Assembly (NCBI RefSeq): GCF_900110555.1
Contig: NZ_FOEE01000008.1
Span: 124,001 to 188,000 of the forward strand
Length of the DNA stretch: 64,000 nt
DNA from: Trujillonella endophytica
Lineage (GTDB): Bacteria > Actinomycetota > Actinomycetes > Mycobacteriales > Geodermatophilaceae
Direction: 5' to 3'
The notes under the pieces are model-generated. The model saw nothing but the letters and a program-made list of their open reading frames with translations. It had not been told where the DNA came from and made no database searches. The translations under genes were made by a program, and so were the position numbers. Positions 62,928 to 64,000 of this stretch are shown here, one piece after another (position 1 is the stretch's first letter; the number at the start of each line of letters is the position of its first letter).

Positions 62928-64000
62928 TTACTCGTGCTCCGTCGCGGCCGAGCCGGTGCCGGCGACGTCGTCCCGCGCGGTGCCGACCTCGGCCCCCGCC
63001 TCGGTCCCGGGGGCGCCGACCGGCGCCATCGAGCGGAGCAGGATCTGGCTGACGTCGAGCACCTCGACGTGCTCGGCGGCCTCGCCGCTCTGCTTCTTGG
63101 ACGTGAGGGCGTCCGAGAGCATCGTGATGCAGAACGGGCAGGCGGTGGAGATGACGTCGGGGTCGAGGCCGAGGGCCTCCTCCGTGCGCTCCACGTTGAT
63201 CCGCTTGCCGATCTTCTCCTCCATCCACATGCGCGCCCCGCCGGCGCCGCAGCAGAAGCCGCGGTCCTTGCAGCGGTGCATCTCCTGGGTGGACAGGCCC
63301 GGCACGGAGTCCAGGATCTCCCGGGGCGGCGTGTAGACCTTGTTGTGTCGACCGAGGAAGCACGGGTCGTGGTAGGTGATCTTGCGGTCGATCGGCGTGA
63401 CCGGGGTGAGCCGGCCCTCCTCGAGGAGCTGGCTGAGCAGCTGGGTGTGGTGCACGACCTCGTAGTGGCCCTCGACCTGCGGGTACTCCCGGCCGAGCGA
63501 GTTGAAGCAGTGCGGGCAGGTCACGACGATCTTGCGCATGCCCGGCACGCGGCCCTCGAAGACGCCGTCGAGGGTGGCGACGTTCTCCTGGGCCAGCATC
63601 TGGAACAGGAACTCGTTGCCCATGCGCCGGGCCGGGTCGCCCGAGCAGGTCTCGCCCTCGCCGAGGACGGCGAACCGGACGCCGGCGGTGTGCAGCAGCT
63701 CCGCCACGGCCTTGGTGACCTTCTTGGCGCGGTCGTCGATGGCGCCGGCGCAGCCGACCCAGAACAGGTACTCGACGTCGTAGTCCAGGGGGCCGTCGGC
63801 GACCTCGACCTCGAAGTCCATCTCGCGGATCCACTCGCCGCGGGTGCTCGGGCTGACGCCCCACGGGTTGCCGCGGTTCTCCAGGTTGCGCATCATCACG
63901 CCGGCCTCGGAGGGGAAGCTGGACTCGATGAGCACCTGGTAGCGGCGCATGTCCATGATGTGGTCGACGTGCTCGATGTCGACCGGGCACTGCTCGACGC
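62928..64000 (-). CDS. Heterodisulfide reductase-related Fe-S protein (partial, C-terminal part)
   Basis: The gene continues beyond the right edge; about 357 C-terminal residues are present. At the edge QCPVDIEHVDHIMDMRR is the end of a bacterial [4Fe-4S] ferredoxin module. Two CCG (DUF224) domains follow, with WVGCAGAIDDR, CPHCFNSLG, DPCFLGRHNKVYTPPREIL and GFCCGAGGARMWMEE. The arrangement matches actinobacterial Rv0338c-like proteins, thought to move electrons (possibly linked to acyl-CoA dehydrogenase chemistry). The C-terminal tail is acidic and Gly/Ala rich. The upstream part would hold the membrane domain and ferredoxin clusters. Confidence 0.88.
   Translation of the reverse strand, partial: VEQCPVDIEHVDHIMDMRRYQVLIESSFPSEAGVMMRNLENRGNPWGVSPSTRGEWIREMDFEVEVADGPLDYDVEYLFWVGCAGAIDDRAKKVTKAVAELLHTAGVRFAVLGEGETCSGDPARRMGNEFLFQMLAQENVATLDGVFEGRVPGMRKIVVTCPHCFNSLGREYPQVEGHYEVVHHTQLLSQLLEEGRLTPVTPIDRKITYHDPCFLGRHNKVYTPPREILDSVPGLSTQEMHRCKDRGFCCGAGGARMWMEEKIGKRINVERTEEALGLDPDVISTACPFCITMLSDALTSKKQSGEAAEHVEVLDVSQILLRSMAPVGAPGTEAGAEVGTARDDVAGTGSAATEHE

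Overview
The window is very GC-rich with strong codon bias, GTG and TTG starts, TANNNT -10 elements and leaderless-looking promoters. This is typical of a high-GC actinomycete. The gene set (DosR-like two-component locus, FadE5-like acyl-CoA dehydrogenase, DUF3140 and DUF6328 proteins, Rv0338c-like Fe-S protein) fits a soil or rock actinobacterium such as Geodermatophilaceae, but that placement is inference. No phage, IS element, CRISPR array or rRNA was seen. One tRNA (Gly-CCC) lies at 53295-53365.

Layout. 1-6.2 kb: end of a GGDEF protein, a tyrosine phosphatase, a GH18 chitinase-like protein, and a divergent membrane glycosyltransferase fused to a degenerate EAL domain. 6.2-11.6 kb: housekeeping and lipid genes (FadE-type acyl-CoA dehydrogenase, LapA-domain protein, TetR regulator, small proteins). 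11.7-14.3 kb: a zinc/manganese-type ABC transporter operon. 14.5-46.4 kb: a large catabolic region. It holds an acetamidase/formamidase, a self-sufficient P450-reductase fusion with an aldehyde dehydrogenase, alcohol and quinone-type dehydrogenases, amidohydrolases, a BMP-type ABC importer, VOC proteins, a methyltransferase, an aldo/keto reductase, an FAH hydrolase, an HpaI-type aldolase, a cupin, an IclR regulator, a two-subunit Rieske oxygenase, a Dabb-extradiol dioxygenase fusion, a degenerate M20 protein, a ribokinase and a TauD-type dioxygenase. 46.5-53.3 kb: small DUF proteins, a methyltransferase plus type III polyketide synthase, a DosR/DosS-like pair with a universal stress protein, and a PrmC-like methyltransferase. 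53.4-64 kb: a multi-domain hybrid histidine kinase, a soluble MCP-like protein with a PAS partner, a secreted subtilase with a repeat-rich stalk, dCTP deaminase, an MFS transporter, and the start-truncated Fe-S protein.

Main result. At least seven promoters between 14.4 and 46.7 kb carry variants of one 15-bp imperfect palindrome (about TCTCGYATYGCGNNA). The strongest copies lie between the IclR gene and the Rieske genes. I infer one IclR-controlled regulon for import and breakdown of a ring compound, probably containing amide or N-heterocycle bonds: BMP-type uptake, amidohydrolase opening, Rieske or P450 oxygenation, extradiol cleavage, then FAH/aldolase/dehydrogenase steps. The substrate is unknown. 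Parts of the cluster look duplicated: two quinone-type dehydrogenases, two TRZ/ATZ-like amidohydrolases and two VOC proteins.

Other points of interest: two convergent gene pairs end in hairpins that share the 13-nt end AGGCATAGGAAGC, and in one of them the hairpin supplies the stop codons of both genes. A 28-codon ORF with an excellent ribosome binding site precedes the TauD gene. A DosR-box-like site lies before the universal stress gene.
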